From NCBI GenBank assembly GCA_051745425.1, contig JBNJEB010000002.1, positions 1 to 48,604 on the forward strand: 48,604 nucleotides of DNA, read 5' to 3'. The notes under the pieces were generated by a model. The model saw nothing but the letters and a program-made list of their open reading frames with translations. It was not told the DNA's origin and ran no database searches. Both the position numbers and the translations under genes were made by a program. Origin of the DNA: Halonatronomonas sp051745425. Its GTDB lineage: Bacteria; Bacillota; Halanaerobiia; Halanaerobiales; Halarsenatibacteraceae. Positions 48,587 to 48,604 of this stretch are shown here, piece by piece. Numbering within the stretch: position 1 is the stretch's first letter; each line of letters starts with the position of its first letter.

Positions 48587-48604
48587 ATATTTACTTAGCA
48601 AAAT

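Overview
The window reads as chromosomal DNA of an anaerobic, AT-rich (by eye about one third G+C) bacterium of the Firmicutes side. A member of the Halanaerobiales or a close relative is my best guess, made by inference and not by database search. Support: a glycyl-radical activase of the YjjW type, a tungsten/molybdenum aldehyde:ferredoxin oxidoreductase, LipM-type lipoate assembly, a NiaR repressor, an M-box Mg2+ riboswitch, Firmicutes-style AGGAGG ribosome sites with frequent GTG/TTG starts, trehalose synthesis genes suited to osmotic stress, and solute-binding proteins with cleavable signal peptides but no lipobox cysteine, as expected of a two-membrane cell. No rRNA, tRNA, CRISPR array, insertion sequence or prophage was seen.

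Layout. 1-0.9 kb: the tail of a glycyl radical enzyme and its activase. 1.0-4.5 kb (minus): a peptide-type ABC transporter without ATPases. 4.8-7.0 kb (minus): otsA-otsB for trehalose. 7.0-10.5 kb: a sirtuin, then znuACB with a palindromic operator candidate. 10.6-15.3 kb: a universal stress protein, then an M-box-controlled operon (mgtE, inositol-phosphatase family, second stress protein, flavodoxin). 15.4-16.1 kb: an unrecognised protein. 16.2-17.9 kb (minus): lipM-lipA. 18.0-20.9 kb: pirin, a PLP enzyme, and nagA with an apparent AUU start. 21.0-22.2 kb: niaR and a putative niacin permease. 22.2-24.8 kb: a divergent PRPP synthetase, a small membrane protein, ychF. 25.4-30.4 kb: a second peptide-type ABC transporter followed by a tiny membrane protein and an M55 D-aminopeptidase. 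30.5-34.7 kb: small proteins, glycerate kinase, an S9 peptidase and a two-gene small-protein operon with an operator-like inverted repeat. 35-37.9 kb: typA, five 11-bp tandem repeats and an unusual 301-residue protein. 38-42.8 kb: thiolase, then an aldo/keto reductase-peroxiredoxin-AOR-MoaD run. 42.9-48.6 kb: oligoendopeptidase F, SulP transporter, CCA-adding enzyme and a secreted lipase-like hydrolase.

Functional themes. Peptide uptake and breakdown recur (two ABC importers, M55, S9 and M3B peptidases). Metal and cofactor supply recur (Zn, Mg, niacin, lipoate, pterin-W/Mo). Transporter operons repeatedly place a hairpin terminator between the binding-protein gene and the membrane genes. Both peptide-binding-protein genes also carry an isolated strong Shine-Dalgarno-like sequence 75-90 nt upstream of their own start, resembling a STAB-SD transcript-stabilising element. 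Many starts were moved inward because the longest frame begins at a GTG or TTG lying inside the Shine-Dalgarno sequence. The least explained items are the TA-like pair at 34.3-34.8 kb, the 11-bp repeats with their neighbouring gene, the PRPP synthetase with altered catalytic loops, and the AUU start of nagA.
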